Positions 36,467 to 45,637 of a stretch of 64,000 bases of DNA are shown piece by piece. Each line of letters starts with the position of its first letter. The first letter of the stretch is position 1. Source of the stretch: Sporocytophaga sp. (lineage in GTDB: Bacteria; Bacteroidota; Bacteroidia; Cytophagales; Cytophagaceae); NCBI RefSeq assembly GCF_017745095.1, contig NZ_JAGHZZ010000004.1:248001-312000 (forward strand), written 5' to 3'. Made by a program: the position numbers and the translations under genes. The notes beneath the pieces were generated by a model, which did no database searches, was not told where the DNA came from, and saw nothing but the letters and a program-made list of their open reading frames with translations.

Positions 36467-39400
36467 TCAAAATAGAATTTTATACTCCACCTCATTAAGA
36501 TTTTTTAACTGGTCGAGTAATGTATTGTTTGGGTCTACTTTGAATTTTCGCGAAAATAGCTCAACGTGAATGTTTTCTATGTCATCGGAGAGCGTAAATT
36601 TCAATTCCGTATTGCCAAGGTTGCCAGTGATTACTTCTTCAAGACTATTTAATGTCTCTGGTTTTAATCCCTGGATATTTAATTTTACAGATACTCCTTT
36701 TACCATTTTTTGCCTAATATCAGCCAGTAGACTAATATTAAGCGGTTTGAATTCCCATTGATCGCCGTTATATCTTTGTTGCACTTTCCCTCGAATGTGT
36801 AAAAACTCTCCCGGTTTTATCCAATGCGCAAACTTCAGATAATCTTCTCCGAAGAGCGCCATTTCGATTTTACCGTCAAAATCTTCCAGACTGAAAACGA
36901 TGAATGATTTACCGTTTTTCATCTGTCTTACATTCGCAGTTCCCACTATTCCAGCTACAGAAACTTCCCTGTTTTTGTAGTCAAAAACTTTATCTGCAGG
37001 GCAAGTACAGAAATTGTCAATTTCCATTCTATACTGATCCAGAGGGTGTCCTGAAATATAAAATCCTACAACATCTCGCTCAAATTTTAATTTCTCAATT
37101 TCACTCCATGGCTCGCAATCCGGAATTTTTGGCTTGGCGACCTCAACACTACTAGAACTACCAAACAGGCTCTGTTGGTTCGCATCTTTATCCTGCTGAT
37201 AAGCAGATCCGTACCTGATGATTTTCTCTATTGTGCTTGTATTGTCTTTGTCTGCAGTTACAAAGAAATATTGTCCCCGATGTAGCCCGAACGAATCAAA
37301 CGCACCAGCATAAGCAAAACATTCGAAAGTCTTCTTATTCATGGTACGAAGGTTTACTCTTTGAACCAGATTAAACAGGTCTGTATAAGGACCGTTTTCT
37401 TCTCTTTCTGAGATAATTGCTGCGATAGCAGCTTCTCCAGCTCCCTTGATCGCTCCAAGTCCAAAACGGATTTTACCTTCCTTGTTAACGTCAAAGGTCA
37501 TGGAACTTTCATTGATGTCCGGCCCAAGAACTGTTAACCCTATCTTCTTACATTCATCCATGAAGAAGGAGATCTTATCGATGTTACTCATGTTATGAGT
37601 AAGTACCGATGCCATATATTCCGCCGGATGGTGTGCTTTTAAGAACGCAGTCTGGAATGCAACAAAGGCATAACAGGTTGAGTGAGATTTGTTGAAGGCA
37701 TAAGATGCAAATGCTTCCCAGTCAGTCCAGACTTTATCGGCAACTTTAAGATCATGGCCATTTGCTCCGCAACCATCCATAAACTTACTCTTCATTTTAT
37801 CCAGGGTAGCTTTATCTTTCTTACCCATGGCCTTACGCAGAACGTCGGCATCTCCCTTGCTGAAGTTGGCAAGCTTCTGAGACAGAAGCATAACCTGCTC
37901 CTGATAAACGTTAATACCATAGGTATCCTTCAGGTATTGCTCCATTTCCGCTATATCGTAAGTGATAGGCTCTTTGCCATGCTTACGGCGGATATAGTTA
38001 GGGATGTATTCGAGAGGACCCGGACGGTAAAGGGCGTTCATCGCAATAAGGTCAGAAAACTTATCGGGTTTTAGTTCCTTCAGGTATTTCTGCATACCCA
38101 CGGACTCGAACTGGAATGTTCCGTTTGTCTCGCCTCTTTGGTATAGTTCAAATGTTTTTTGATCTTCCAGATCAATTTCGTCAATCTCTATCTCAAGTCC
38201 CTTGTTCTTCTTTATTAGGGCAAGTGCGTCCTTTATAATTGTCAGGGTTTTTAAGCCCAGAAAGTCCATCTTGATTACTCCCGCATCCTCGATTACTTTT
38301 CCATCATATTGTGTAAGCAGAAGATCGGAATCTTTGGAAGTTGCTACCGGCATCAGGTCGGAAAGGTCCTGTGGTGCAATGATGATACCTGCAGCATGAA
38401 CACCTGTGCCTCTTACAGATCCTTCAAGTACCAGTGCTTCTTTTAGTACATTAGCCTGAAGATCTTTTCCATTCATGATCTCACGGAGTTTTTTTACTCC
38501 TTCCAGATCATCGGGATTAAGTCCTTCTTTTTCACTTAAGCTGCCTGCGCCATCAATAGGTGCAGTCAGAACTCTGTTGAGCTCAATACCAGGTTTTTCA
38601 GGAACGAGTTTGGCAAGCGCATTTGAGTCACTAAGCGGAAGATCAAGTACCCTGGCAACGTCCTTGATACTCATTTTCGCTGCCATCGAACCGTAAGTTA
38701 CGATTTGAGCTACTTGAGTTTTTCCATATTTTTCAACAACATAATCAATTACTTTCTGGCGTCCTGTGTCGTCAAAGTCTGTATCAATATCGGGCATGCT
38801 CTTTCTGTCCGGATTCAGAAAACGCTCAAAAAGCAGATCGTACTTGATCGGGTCTATATTGGTAATACCAACACAATATGCAACAGCAGATCCTGCCGCC
38901 GAACCCCTTCCTGGTCCAACGAATACACCTATCTCTTTCCCTTTATTGATGAAATCTTGTACGATAAGGAAGTAACCCGCAAATCCCATCGTTTTGATGG
39001 TAAATAGCTCAAAGTTGAGGCGCTCTTCGATTTCAGGTGTTATTTCCCTATATTTTTTTCTTGCCCCCTCAAAGGTTAAATGTTTTAGAAACTCCCACTG
39101 ATTCAGTACATCGGCATCTGGTCCGGTATTCACTTTAAAGGAATCAGGAATAGGGAAGTTGGGAAGCAGAATATCTCTTTTGAGTTTCAGACTTTCTACT
39201 TTATCAACGATTTCAATTGTATTATCTACTGCTGAAGGGATATCGTGAAAAAGTTTTCCCATTTCAGCTTTAGTTTTGAAATAAAACTGATCGTTGTAAA
39301 AAGCAAAACGGGTTCCTTTAGTAAAGGCTCCGTCGTCAGAAAACTCTTTGTTAGTAGGGGTGCTTTGTTTTTCTCCGGTATTAATGCATAGCAGAATGTC

Positions 39401-40057
39401 GTGTGCATTGGAATCTTCCTGATCTACATAGTGAGAATCGTTGGATGCAATAATTTTCACCTTGTGTTTCAGTGCAAATTTTATAAGCACTTCATTTACT
39501 ATATTCTGTTCCGGTATATCGTGACGCTGAAGTTCTACATAATAATCTTCCCCAAAAAGATCCAGCCACCATTTAAAGACTTTTTCACCTTCTTCTTCTC
39601 CTTTTTTAAGAATTGTTTGTGGTACTTCAGCTCCTATGCAACATGTGGTTGCAATAAGTCCTTTATGGTATTTTAAGATTAGTTCCTTATCAATTCTCGG
39701 ATACTTTCCGTAAAGTCCTTCCATGTATCCCAGAGAGCAGAGCTTGGCTAGGTTCTTATATCCTTCAGGATTTTTAGCAAGCAGGAGCTGATGGCGGCGG
39801 ACGTCCTTATCCGTTTTGGTAAACGATTTTTTATGACGGTCTTCTACAAGATAAAATTCACATCCGACTATAGGTTTTACATTGTATTTGTTTGCTTCTG
39901 CAACAAATTTGAAAACTCCAAACATGTTTCCATGGTCGGTAATTGCAACAGCCTTCATCTCGTCTTTCTGAGCCTTTTTCATCAGGTCAGTTATGTTGGC
40001 TGCTCCGTCAAGAAGGGAAAATTGGGTATGTACGTGTAAATGTGCGAAATCCGGCAT
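36467..40057 (-). CDS. dnaE: DNA polymerase III subunit alpha
   Basis: A 1196-residue DnaE replicative polymerase. The N-terminal PHP domain starts LHVHTQFSLLDG and carries AITDHGNMFG, so the metal-binding residues look intact, which suggests retained PHP activity, unlike E. coli. The polymerase core includes GPGRGSAAGS (near 380) and the catalytic PDIDTDFDD (about 419-427). The fingers follow, then helix-hairpin-helix (near 830-900), FYISGHPLDQY and an OB-fold (about 1000-1090). No epsilon-like exonuclease insertion (PolC type) is present. It is the main replicative polymerase. Confidence 0.98.
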   Translation of the reverse strand: MPDFAHLHVHTQFSLLDGAANITDLMKKAQKDEMKAVAITDHGNMFGVFKFVAEANKYNVKPIVGCEFYLVEDRHKKSFTKTDKDVRRHQLLLAKNPEGYKNLAKLCSLGYMEGLYGKYPRIDKELILKYHKGLIATTCCIGAEVPQTILKKGEEEGEKVFKWWLDLFGEDYYVELQRHDIPEQNIVNEVLIKFALKHKVKIIASNDSHYVDQEDSNAHDILLCINTGEKQSTPTNKEFSDDGAFTKGTRFAFYNDQFYFKTKAEMGKLFHDIPSAVDNTIEIVDKVESLKLKRDILLPNFPIPDSFKVNTGPDADVLNQWEFLKHLTFEGARKKYREITPEIEERLNFELFTIKTMGFAGYFLIVQDFINKGKEIGVFVGPGRGSAAGSAVAYCVGITNIDPIKYDLLFERFLNPDRKSMPDIDTDFDDTGRQKVIDYVVEKYGKTQVAQIVTYGSMAAKMSIKDVARVLDLPLSDSNALAKLVPEKPGIELNRVLTAPIDGAGSLSEKEGLNPDDLEGVKKLREIMNGKDLQANVLKEALVLEGSVRGTGVHAAGIIIAPQDLSDLMPVATSKDSDLLLTQYDGKVIEDAGVIKMDFLGLKTLTIIKDALALIKKNKGLEIEIDEIDLEDQKTFELYQRGETNGTFQFESVGMQKYLKELKPDKFSDLIAMNALYRPGPLEYIPNYIRRKHGKEPITYDIAEMEQYLKDTYGINVYQEQVMLLSQKLANFSKGDADVLRKAMGKKDKATLDKMKSKFMDGCGANGHDLKVADKVWTDWEAFASYAFNKSHSTCYAFVAFQTAFLKAHHPAEYMASVLTHNMSNIDKISFFMDECKKIGLTVLGPDINESSMTFDVNKEGKIRFGLGAIKGAGEAAIAAIISEREENGPYTDLFNLVQRVNLRTMNKKTFECFAYAGAFDSFGLHRGQYFFVTADKDNTSTIEKIIRYGSAYQQDKDANQQSLFGSSSSVEVAKPKIPDCEPWSEIEKLKFERDVVGFYISGHPLDQYRMEIDNFCTCPADKVFDYKNREVSVAGIVGTANVRQMKNGKSFIVFSLEDFDGKIEMALFGEDYLKFAHWIKPGEFLHIRGKVQQRYNGDQWEFKPLNISLLADIRQKMVKGVSVKLNIQGLKPETLNSLEEVITGNLGNTELKFTLSDDIENIHVELFSRKFKVDPNNTLLDQLKNLNEVEYKILF

Positions 40058-40165
40058 TTCGGGTATTTGACAATAAAGTTGAATTCTAAAATTAATTGAT
40101 ATTCTTCAAAAGTTTTCAACAATATTGTGAACAAAAATAACCTGCTGTCGGATTCCTGCTATTTA

Positions 40166-40381
40166 CTATTTTTGGTTTGATTCCTCATATTTATGGAGTG
40201 CTTCAATAAGCTTTTGCTTATTAAGGGTTTCAAAATCTTTGATCTTCCTTAATTCGGCTCTTTTTCTGAGTTCTTGAATAGGAAGCATTTCCAGATTTTG
40301 CCTTTTTCTTCCAAACTTAGGATCCTCAATATCACCTAGTTCCTCTCCGTCTGGTCCGTCAAAATATTCGGGGTTTTCCAT
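40166..40381 (-). CDS. Small acidic/basic protein with Rho_N/SAP-like helix motif
   Basis: A 71-residue protein. The first 25 residues are acidic (PEYFDGPDGEELGDIEDP), the rest is basic, ending LPIQELRKRAELRKIKDFE then TLNKQKLIEALHKYEE. That second half looks like a helix-extended-loop-helix of the SAP or Rho N-terminal type, in which a conserved K/R-x-x-L-I-x-A-L helix closes the fold. Nucleic acid binding is therefore possible. It lies upstream of dnaE on the same strand, 108 bases apart. No further family match. Confidence 0.6.
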   Translation of the reverse strand: MENPEYFDGPDGEELGDIEDPKFGRKRQNLEMLPIQELRKRAELRKIKDFETLNKQKLIEALHKYEESNQK

Positions 40382-40432
40382 ATTTTACCTTTTGAAAATA
40401 CAACAAGGAAATGCATGAAATGTTAAGTGTGC

Positions 40433-40696
40433 TTAAAATCCTTCTTTTGCAATTTTTACATCTTTATTATCTTGATTTGGATAAAGGATATCACGAAGAA
40501 TTTCAGGGGCATTATGAAGCTTCTGAATTAGCACTTCAAAGTCGTCTTTTAAAACGGGATTGGGACGGTTAAAATAAGTTTCTTCCAGAAGAAGTATCAT
40601 GAAGAACATGGCACTAGCATAAAAAGCTAATAAGGTAGTGCTGAATATGCATAGATTGATGATGGTGGATTTTAAAAATTCTTTTAAGGTTTTCAT
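40433..40696 (-). CDS. Small membrane protein of unknown function
   Basis: An 87-residue protein with one hydrophobic segment (about 10-36, IINLCIFSTTLLAFYASAMF) and a hydrophilic C-terminal half ending in a Lys-rich stretch. No family recognised. It is the first of two small genes upstream of dnaE on the minus strand. Coding potential is supported by normal codon use and a plausible start, but nothing more. Confidence 0.5.
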   Translation of the reverse strand: MKTLKEFLKSTIINLCIFSTTLLAFYASAMFFMILLLEETYFNRPNPVLKDDFEVLIQKLHNAPEILRDILYPNQDNKDVKIAKEGF

Positions 40697-40868
40697 ATCG
40701 GTAGTTTATTTTCAGTTAAAAACAAAGCCTATATTCCTTACTGCTATATCAATCACATCTATAGTAAAGATAAGCATTACATTTTTTTCTGTCAATGCTA
40801 TATTCAGGAAATTTTTTGTGACTTTATATCGTTGATATCTGTGTTCCCACATTCAGTTTAACTCAGCT

Positions 40869-42371
40869 TTGGAAGATAATTCTCACTTACTTGAAAGGGC
40901 AAAGAAACTGGTACTTTCCGATGGTATCGTTTCCCAGTCTATGTCCGGTTTCAGCGGCGGTCCTGTATTAGTTGCTTTTGCATTGTTATTAGGCGCTTCA
41001 GGTTTGCAACTTGGTTTGCTTGCCTGCATTCCTGTTTTTGCAAATCTCTTCCAGTTGTTTTCAGTTTGGTTTCTTAATAAAATTAAAAGTAGAAGGAAGG
41101 TTTGCGTCTTATTTTCATTTTTAGGCAGATTCCCTTTGCTGATATTAGGTTTCGCATGTTTGTTTTCACAGGGGAGTTGGCTGATCTATCTTTTAATTGG
41201 GGTAATGTTTGTTCATAACTTTGTTGGAGCAATTTCAGGCGGTTCTTGGACATCCTGGATGCATGATCTTATTCCTTCTGAGCAGCTGGGAAGATTTTTC
41301 AGTAATAGAATCAGATGGGCTCAGGCTTTTGCTGTTGCTGTTTCCTTTTTAACCGGATTCGTCCTTGATCATTTTGCAGGACATGAAATGATGAGATTCG
41401 TATTCGGTTGCTTTTTCCTGGTAGCAGGAGGGTTGGGTTTGCTAAGTACTTTTTTGCTTTCTCAAACACATGAACCTGAAATGAAAGAATTTCCTGTGTT
41501 CTCATTTAGAGAATTGACAAGACCATTTGCCAATGAAAATCTGAGAACACTTATAGGTTTTACTATCCTATGGAATCTGGCTTCAAATTTTGCTACACCA
41601 TTTTTCTCAGTGTATCTGCTAAGTCAACTTCAATATCCTGTCAGTATTGTAATCGGTCTTACCGTGCTTGCACAGCTGGTCACTATCATGTCTCTTGGCT
41701 TCTGGGGTAAATATTCCGATACCTTAAATAATAAAGCTGTACTTAGAATTTGTGTGCCTCTGTATATGCTGTCCGTTCTTGCCTGGACTTATACCACGTT
41801 TCCTGCTAAGCATTTGCTTACTCTGCCTTTACTGATTATCATTCATATAATGATAGGTATAGCCAATGGTGGTATATCTCTGGCTGTAGGGAATATAGGT
41901 TTAAAATTGGCGCCTAAGGGAAAGGGATCTGTTTTCCTTATCTCCATGAACATGAGTAATTCCATATTTGCCGGCTTTGGTCCTTTGTTGTCAGGTATGG
42001 TTTCCGGTTATTTTACTCTAAAGGATCTCTCAATTGGTTTTAATTATTCTGGTCCAGACATGAAAGAGGCAATTCATTTTATAAGCCTGCAGTCATGGGA
42101 TTTTCCTTTTGTATTCTCGGTAATTCTTGGTGTGTTAAGCTTTAAGATGCTTGCAAATCTGAAGGAGGGAGTCGAGATAGAAAAAGAATCACTCTGGTCA
42201 AATTTGAAAAGGCAGTTAGTTGGAGACTTGAAAAATATCACTCTATTCAAGCAACGCAAACCATTGTCTCTATCAAAAGCTAAAGTATATTCTGCTTTAG
42301 AAAAGCTGGAAAACGATAATGACGAAGATCTGATTTATTCATCTAAAACAGATTCTTCAATTCTTCAATAG
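40869..42371 (+). CDS. MFS transporter
   Basis: A 500-residue major facilitator with about twelve membrane segments. The helix 2-3 loop is FLNKIKSRRKVCVL, and WTSWMHDLIPSEQLGRFFSNRI is typical of a little-studied Bacteroidota/Firmicute MFS branch. A charged C-terminal tail of about 60 residues is cytoplasmic. The start at 40869 is TTG; the upstream frame is closed by a stop at 40833 and the next in-frame ATG would remove residues before the first helix. Substrate unknown; the gene is alone on its strand. Confidence 0.8.
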   Translation: MEDNSHLLERAKKLVLSDGIVSQSMSGFSGGPVLVAFALLLGASGLQLGLLACIPVFANLFQLFSVWFLNKIKSRRKVCVLFSFLGRFPLLILGFACLFSQGSWLIYLLIGVMFVHNFVGAISGGSWTSWMHDLIPSEQLGRFFSNRIRWAQAFAVAVSFLTGFVLDHFAGHEMMRFVFGCFFLVAGGLGLLSTFLLSQTHEPEMKEFPVFSFRELTRPFANENLRTLIGFTILWNLASNFATPFFSVYLLSQLQYPVSIVIGLTVLAQLVTIMSLGFWGKYSDTLNNKAVLRICVPLYMLSVLAWTYTTFPAKHLLTLPLLIIIHIMIGIANGGISLAVGNIGLKLAPKGKGSVFLISMNMSNSIFAGFGPLLSGMVSGYFTLKDLSIGFNYSGPDMKEAIHFISLQSWDFPFVFSVILGVLSFKMLANLKEGVEIEKESLWSNLKRQLVGDLKNITLFKQRKPLSLSKAKVYSALEKLENDNDEDLIYSSKTDSSILQ

Positions 42372-42724
42372 CCATTATTGGCGCGACATGAGATTTGATT
42401 GTTCCCATTAAGATTACTAGATATTTAAATTTGGTGACTTATTATTTTTTTTGGAAATCACTTTTAGGACGAAACATGCTTGGAGTTTTTTAAATCTTAA
42501 TTCAGGACTCGGAGATTTGAGTTAAGAAGTTCCGGCGTTTGATTCAGAACTGAATAAAATCGCATTTCGCATTTTATACCTTAAAATGCCAAAAAGCGGG
42601 ACAGAGATATAAAAATAAAAATGAGTCACAGTCAGGGGAAATTTGCCTGAAAATGAAAGATTTTTAGTTTTTTCTTAGGATAAGGTCTATTCTGTTTCGA
42701 AAAGTTGATGAAAAGTGGGGTGAT
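42372..42724. other. Intergenic region with one hairpin
   Basis: A 353-base AT-rich spacer between convergent genes. It contains an 8-base perfect hairpin (GCATTTTA 42569-42576, TAAAATGC 42582-42589) without T run. No open frame with family resemblance was found. Confidence 0.5.
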
Positions 42725-43513
42725 CTATTCTTCCAAACCTGCCCCTTCAATGTCTTTTTTATAATCTTCAATAGCACTATAGATACCCCATGCGGAATCA
42801 AATCTGCCTGATTCAGAATTAAGTAATTTATAGTCTGCAGTATCTGTGATAAAGCCTGTTTCCACAAGTACACTTGGCATAGAAGTTTTCCATAATACCA
42901 GAAAACCAGCTTGTTTAACTCCTCTACTATGTCTCTTATTACTCAGTTGAAATTCGGTTTCAATCTTGTGGGCAAGCTTCATGCTGCTTTGCATAAAGGC
43001 ATTCTGGAATAATGAAAACAGAATATAGGATTGAGGTGAATTAGGGTCAAATCCTTCATAGTTCTCTTTATGATCATCTTCCATCAGAATAGAAGAATTT
43101 TCTCTTTGGGCTATTTCGAGATTCTGTTCGGTTTTATGAAGGCCCATGCAATAGGTTTCTGTTCCATGCATGCCAGAAGGGCCTGAGTTTACGTGAACTG
43201 AAATAAAAAGATCGGCATGATTCTTATTGGCGATACCAGCCCTGTCATGAAGTTCCACAAATCGATCATCTTTTCTTGTAAAAACCACCTTTACATCGGG
43301 CATGTTTTCCTGAATCAACTGACCTACTTTCAAACTTATATCAAGAGCTATATCTTTTTCTCTGGTTTTATTCTTCAGACATCCGGGATCTTTTCCTCCG
43401 TGGCCGGGATCAATAACAATCGTCTTCACCTTTATAGATTTGCGCTCTAAAGGAGTAAATGAAAATAAAAGTAATGTGAGACAGAATCCTATTGATAAGA
43501 ACTTTTTTACCAT
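42725..43513 (-). CDS. N-acetylmuramoyl-L-alanine amidase (Amidase_3)
   Basis: A 262-residue exported amidase that cleaves the bond between muramic acid and the stem peptide in peptidoglycan. Signal peptide about 1-21. The zinc ligands are His38 in VIDPGHGG, Glu52 in KTREKDIAL, and His107 in FISVHVNSG; the catalytic Glu218 is in VLVETGF. No SPOR, LysM or AMIN domain is attached, so recruitment to the septum must use another partner. Length is normal for the catalytic domain alone. It probably acts in daughter-cell separation. Confidence 0.94.
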   Translation of the reverse strand: MVKKFLSIGFCLTLLLFSFTPLERKSIKVKTIVIDPGHGGKDPGCLKNKTREKDIALDISLKVGQLIQENMPDVKVVFTRKDDRFVELHDRAGIANKNHADLFISVHVNSGPSGMHGTETYCMGLHKTEQNLEIAQRENSSILMEDDHKENYEGFDPNSPQSYILFSLFQNAFMQSSMKLAHKIETEFQLSNKRHSRGVKQAGFLVLWKTSMPSVLVETGFITDTADYKLLNSESGRFDSAWGIYSAIEDYKKDIEGAGLEE

Positions 43514-43715
43514 ATCCTTTGGGGATAAAGATTAATATCACCTAAAAACGAGTAATCTGTTAGTAAAATTACAAAATATTTTGGATAAGGAAAAGTTTTA
43601 CACAATCCGTTTATGATTGGGCAGAATGTCTGTTATATAGAGGGTTCGACTTAATTGATAATGGAATTGTTTGTCAAAAGGTTGTATGAAAAGATGAACT
43701 TTTCTGAATTTAGAA

Positions 43716-44681
43716 ATGAAGAAAATCAATATTCAAATCTTTGTTTTATTTCTTTGGTCAACAATGCTCTTTGGTCAGTCTTTAATGCATTCTTCAACAG
43801 AAACGATGAAAAATGGCCCTGGAATTATTGAAGTGTCAAAGAATTCTTCAAAACTTCCTTGTGTAATTAATTACAATGACTGGAACTTATCTTTCCTTGA
43901 TGACTTCAATGGCTCTGTCAAAGACTTGTCTGAAAATTGGTACTTGTTTGGTGATAATCATGGGCCAGACGAATTACAAATTTATAAATGGGATCAATTG
44001 TCTGTTTCTGGTGGCAATCTTGTGATTACAGCGCAGCCCCTTCCAGAGCCTGTAACAGGGTCTAATGGTGTTATTTATAATTACACTTCCGGCTGGATTC
44101 ACTACAAAAATATGGTAAAAGGGAATGCCTTATTCGAGATAAGATGCAAAATGCCTGAAGGTAGAGAACAATCTTTATGGCCTGCATTCTGGATGTGGAA
44201 TGGTGATTGTTCTCAGCAAACAGATGGTTATAGGGAAATTGACATCTTTGAATACTGGGGAAATAATTTTAAATGCGGGACTAATAATGTCTTCTGGTGC
44301 GATGGAAGTAGAAATAGACAGAGTTGTTTTACTGAATATTGTGAAAAGCAGCCAGACTTCTTCAACGACTTTCACATTTTCTCTGTCGCGTGGCTAAAAG
44401 ATAAACTTGTTTTTTATATTGACGGAAAGGAAATTCGGACTGTGAAGGACCACGTTCCTCTTGAATCAGCTGAAATGTATTTAATTGCAAACCTTGCTTT
44501 AGCAAATTCACCATCTATTTCCGATGTTAAATTTCCTCAGTATTTTACAATAGATTGGATAAAAATTTATAATCTGAAAGACAAGGGAAATACATTAGAA
44601 ACATGCACACGATCTGAGAATTGTGAAAAAACAAGCACGAATGAATTGAAGCTGCTGAAGGCCTCAACCACTAAACAATAA
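43716..44681 (+). CDS. Secreted glycoside hydrolase family 16 protein
   Basis: A 321-residue exported GH16 enzyme. Signal peptide about 1-20 (ending MLFGQ). The catalytic motif is EIDIFE, with Glu174 as nucleophile, Asp176, and Glu179 as acid/base; WPAFWMWNGD before it and the C-terminal YFTIDWIKIYNL complete the jelly-roll signature. GH16 enzymes hydrolyse beta-1,3 or beta-1,3/1,4-glucans or galactans; which one is not visible. No carbohydrate-binding or T9SS sorting domain is attached; the last 35 residues are Thr/Lys/Ser-rich. It is next to the surface-glycan cluster but on the opposite strand. Confidence 0.93.
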   Translation: MKKINIQIFVLFLWSTMLFGQSLMHSSTETMKNGPGIIEVSKNSSKLPCVINYNDWNLSFLDDFNGSVKDLSENWYLFGDNHGPDELQIYKWDQLSVSGGNLVITAQPLPEPVTGSNGVIYNYTSGWIHYKNMVKGNALFEIRCKMPEGREQSLWPAFWMWNGDCSQQTDGYREIDIFEYWGNNFKCGTNNVFWCDGSRNRQSCFTEYCEKQPDFFNDFHIFSVAWLKDKLVFYIDGKEIRTVKDHVPLESAEMYLIANLALANSPSISDVKFPQYFTIDWIKIYNLKDKGNTLETCTRSENCEKTSTNELKLLKASTTKQ

Positions 44682-44695
44682 GACAAAAATATAAT

Positions 44696-45523
44696 CTATT
44701 GAATTTTTCTTTTCAGATCTTTTCTGAATTTGAACTTGAAGTACTGGCGAATCCAGAACATCATAAATCCAGTATTCATGAGTTTATTCAGGAAGGGCGA
44801 GTTTGAAAAGTAAAATTTAGTCATCGTTGTTTCGATGAACCTTGCTTCAAAAGCTTTGGAGTACTTTTTAATTAAGTTTTCTTTTATTGTAAAAAAACTT
44901 TTGTCTGCATTGCCTTTGCTTTTGTGCAGCAAATGAAAATTGACAACATATGCACTGTACCCCAATATTGATGCAATGATGCACAAATCTGTTCCATACA
45001 GGTGAAACCCAGACAAATCACCGGAAAGCGCAAGATTGGCTTCTTTTTTTACCAGAATAAAATTTTCATCGACAGAAACTACCTTAGCAGGAGGGTGCCC
45101 GCATCTGCGGAATACTCCATCACCTTCTGTAATTCTGTATACTTTGTTTTTAATACCAACAGCTCCCGCATTACCAATGATAGCCCATTTGGGATCCATA
45201 GCTTCTATTTCAGCAATGCGCTGTTCTAACACTTCAAGGTTATCATAGTTCAAAAGAATATCCTGATGACAAAGTATGATATATTTCCCCTGTGCTTCCT
45301 GAAGAAATTTATTTAATCCTGAAAATGCTTCATAAGCATTACTCTGACTATTATCAATATGAAGAAATTCACAAAAGGATGTGTTAAATCCTGCATTTAC
45401 AAAAGACTGAAGCATCTCCTGATATTCATCAGGATTAGTAACCAATGTACATACAGAATACTTATAAGGGAAAATTTGCTTTCCTGAAATGGCTCTCGAG
45501 GTTATCGGATTTAATACTTCCAA
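44696..45523 (-). CDS. Glycosyltransferase, GT2-like
   Basis: A 275-residue protein with a GT-A fold pattern: EFLHIDNSQSNAYEAFSG near the start and the acidic YIILCHQDILLNY block, where HQD stands in place of a DxD metal site. FHLYGTDLCIIA later matches the acceptor-side region of GT2 enzymes. No membrane helix is evident. It is the last gene in the leftward surface-glycan cluster, separated from the ABC gene by a terminator-like repeat. Confidence 0.75.
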   Translation of the reverse strand: MEVLNPITSRAISGKQIFPYKYSVCTLVTNPDEYQEMLQSFVNAGFNTSFCEFLHIDNSQSNAYEAFSGLNKFLQEAQGKYIILCHQDILLNYDNLEVLEQRIAEIEAMDPKWAIIGNAGAVGIKNKVYRITEGDGVFRRCGHPPAKVVSVDENFILVKKEANLALSGDLSGFHLYGTDLCIIASILGYSAYVVNFHLLHKSKGNADKSFFTIKENLIKKYSKAFEARFIETTMTKFYFSNSPFLNKLMNTGFMMFWIRQYFKFKFRKDLKRKIQ

Positions 45524-45567
45524 TGCTTTAAAATCTTACTTCTAAAAATGATTAATCTATATTACAA

Positions 45568-45625
45568 AGGTGAAAGCTCAGAGCAAAAAGCTGAAAGCAC
45601 TTCTTATACTTTCAGCTTTTCGCTT
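45568..45625 (-). terminator. Terminator-like AAAGC repeat after the MsbA-like gene
   Basis: AAAAGCTGAAAG (45586-45597) and CTTTCAGCTTTT (45609-45620) pair perfectly over 12 bases; leftward the stem is followed by a T run. It is built of the same AAAGC/GCTTT units seen at 4828 and 20636. Confidence 0.7.
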
Positions 45626-45637
45626 TATGCATTGCGC

